From Gammaproteobacteria bacterium (GTDB lineage: Bacteria; Pseudomonadota; Gammaproteobacteria; GCA-001735895), in assembly GCA_015494335.1 (NCBI GenBank), contig WGBK01000178.1, positions 1-7,936 on the forward strand: DNA of 7,936 bases. Direction: 5' to 3'. The notes under the pieces are model-generated. The model saw only the letters and a program-made list of their open reading frames with translations. It did not search any database and had not been told where the DNA came from. Position 1 is the stretch's first letter; each line of letters opens with the position of its first letter. The translations under genes were made by a program, and so were the position numbers. Of this stretch, positions 6,967 to 7,936 are shown one piece after another.

Positions 6967-7214
6967 GGATCCCGCTATTGCTCTTGCCTTTGCTGTTGAC
7001 CGCCTGCAGCGCCTCCATGCCCGAATCGCGACCCCTCGCCGAATCCCGGCCCAACTGCTACCGACTGCCGCCGGCTGAATGGGGCGCCTGCCTCGATCGG
7101 GCGCGGGCGATGGATTTCAATGTCTACGAATGCGAGCGCAGGGCGTTGTTTGGCAGGCCGCGATCTGGCCCGATGCCCACTCCTGCTCCCGTTCCCAGTG
7201 AGGTAAAACCATGA
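6963..7214 (+). CDS. Small putative lipoprotein, family not recognised
   Basis: An 83-aa protein starting at a GTG that overlaps the gloA stop (GTGA). The N-terminus has one Arg, a Leu-rich core (5-12) and a lipobox LTAC (12-15), so Cys15 should be lipidated by Lgt and cleaved by signal peptidase II, leaving a mature part of about 69 residues. Position +2 after Cys is Ser and no Asp is there, so outer-membrane sorting by Lol is expected. Three more cysteines (32, 43, 57) surround a small conserved-looking core, NCYRLPPAEWGACLDRAR (31-48), and the tail is Pro-rich (66-83). I do not recognise the family and assign no function. No well-spaced Shine-Dalgarno precedes the GTG, so coupled re-initiation is likely. 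The in-frame Met19 would remove the lipobox and is a poor alternative. It sits between gloA and nfsA, overlapping both by 4 bases. Confidence 0.8.
   Translation: MRIPLLLLPLLLTACSASMPESRPLAESRPNCYRLPPAEWGACLDRARAMDFNVYECERRALFGRPRSGPMPTPAPVPSEVKP
7200..7203 (+). promoter_or_regulatory. Shine-Dalgarno (GAGG) for nfsA
   Basis: GAGG sits 7 bases before the ATG at 7211, inside the end of the lipoprotein gene. It is the best-placed ribosome binding site in this operon and supports both the ATG at 7211 and the real expression of nfsA, despite the 4-base overlap. A second in-frame ATG (Met5) lies only 12 bases on and has no such site. Confidence 0.7.
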
Positions 7215-7936
7215 ACAACACCATGACTTTGATGCGCGGCCACAGCTCGGTGCGCCAGTTCGAGGATCGTCCGATTGAGGAGGAGCTCCTTCGGGAGCTG
7301 GTGGCCTGCGGCCAGGCAGCCTCTTCGGCCAGTTTCATCCAGGCCTACAGCCTGCTGCGGGTGCGTAATCCCGAAACGCGGCAGATCATTGCCGATGCCG
7401 CCGGCGGCCAGCGCTGGGTTGTCGAAGCGCCCGAGTTTCTCGTCATCTGCGCCGATCTCAAGCGCATCGACTGGTGCTGTGAAAAGCGGGGCGTGGGGCG
7501 CCTGGAAGGCTGGACCGAGCATTTCATGGCTGCCACCATCGACGCGGCCCTGATGGCCCAGAACCTGCTGCTGGCCGCCGAATCGGTAGGACTCGGCGGC
7601 GTTTTCATTGGCGGCATACGCAATGATCCGGCCACGGTGGCGCAATGCCTGAAGTTGCCGGATCAGGTCTATCCCGCATTCGGCCTGTGCCTCGGCTGGC
7701 CGGCCGGGCGCAACGAAACCAAGCCCCGCTTTCCGGTCGAGGTGGTGCTGCACGAGGAAATCTACGACGCCGAAGCCATCCCGCAACAGGTCGAGGACTA
7801 CGACCTCATCATGCGCGACTACTACACCAGCCGCAGCAGCAGCCGGAAACAGAGCGACTGGTCCGAACAGACCGCCCGCGCCGTCCAGGGCAAGAAGCGC
7901 GAGCACATGCTGGGCTTCCTGATGGAGAGGTGTGCA
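7211..7936 (+). CDS. nfsA: NfsA-type oxygen-insensitive NADPH nitroreductase (3' end cut by window edge)
   Basis: Cytoplasmic FMN-dependent, NADPH-linked nitroreductase of the NfsA/FRP family, which reduces nitroaromatics, quinones and related electron acceptors by two-electron steps. I translated 242 codons to the window edge with no stop; E. coli NfsA is 240 aa, so only a few residues should be missing. The family pattern is continuous: RGHSSVRQFEDRPI (9-22, FMN-phosphate region), SSASFIQAYS (38-47), GGQRWVVEAPEF (65-76), AQNLLLAAESVGLGGVFIGG (116-135), FGLCLGWPAG (157-166), KPRFP (171-175) and a YYTSR segment (204-208) matching the region of the NADPH-binding Arg in E. coli. Its ATG overlaps the lipoprotein stop as ATGA. 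It is the last gene of the operon within view. Assignment is firm at family level. Confidence 0.95.
   Translation, partial: MNNTMTLMRGHSSVRQFEDRPIEEELLRELVACGQAASSASFIQAYSLLRVRNPETRQIIADAAGGQRWVVEAPEFLVICADLKRIDWCCEKRGVGRLEGWTEHFMAATIDAALMAQNLLLAAESVGLGGVFIGGIRNDPATVAQCLKLPDQVYPAFGLCLGWPAGRNETKPRFPVEVVLHEEIYDAEAIPQQVEDYDLIMRDYYTSRSSSRKQSDWSEQTARAVQGKKREHMLGFLMERCA

Noticed and set aside
1..7936. Search for a mobile or defence island, CRISPR array, tRNA or structured RNA.
   Set aside because: No repeats with regular spacing, integrase, transposase, toxin-antitoxin-like pair or tRNA-like fold was found; the genes read as core chromosomal families.

Overview
This window looks like an ordinary, gene-dense chromosomal stretch of a GC-rich proteobacterium. 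It is most likely a gammaproteobacterium, because the Uup, GloA, YedK and NfsA homologues all read like the Escherichia coli proteins almost end to end. That placement is inferred from remembered protein sequences, not from a search. I see no tRNA, rRNA, CRISPR array, insertion sequence, integrase or phage gene. Eight genes fill nearly all the sequence, and the two outermost ones run off the window edges.

Left half (1-4042), all on the minus strand and read right to left: an exported protein with two thioredoxin folds (4042-3002), the ABC-F ATPase Uup (2946-1057), and an MscS-type mechanosensitive channel (GTG at 1052, running off the left edge). The channel starts 4 bases after the uup stop, so those two are almost certainly co-transcribed. 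The 55-base gap before uup carries a perfect TATAAT inside a small palindrome, which may be its own promoter. 

Middle (4043-4903): a 78-base divergent spacer, then a plus-strand SRAP-family gene (yedK/HMCES type, abasic-site DNA crosslinking) with all its catalytic residues. A 129-base spacer follows, holding an 8-bp inverted repeat next to a TACAAT -10-like hexamer.

Right half (4904-7936), plus strand: four genes joined by three successive 4-base stop/start overlaps (ATGA, GTGA, ATGA). They encode a membrane-anchored FAD-binding oxidoreductase of the VAO/PCMH type, Ni-type glyoxalase I (gloA), a small unrecognised lipoprotein, and an NfsA-type NADPH nitroreductase that runs off the right edge. 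The overlaps imply one translationally coupled operon. Two members (GloA, NfsA) belong to families that handle toxic electrophiles (methylglyoxal, nitroaromatics, quinones), so a detoxification role for the operon is a reasonable inference. The roles of the FAD enzyme and the lipoprotein are unknown.

Nothing here is a clearly new system. The best candidates for something undescribed are this four-gene operon with its orphan lipoprotein and anchored FAD enzyme, and the tandem-thioredoxin exported protein.
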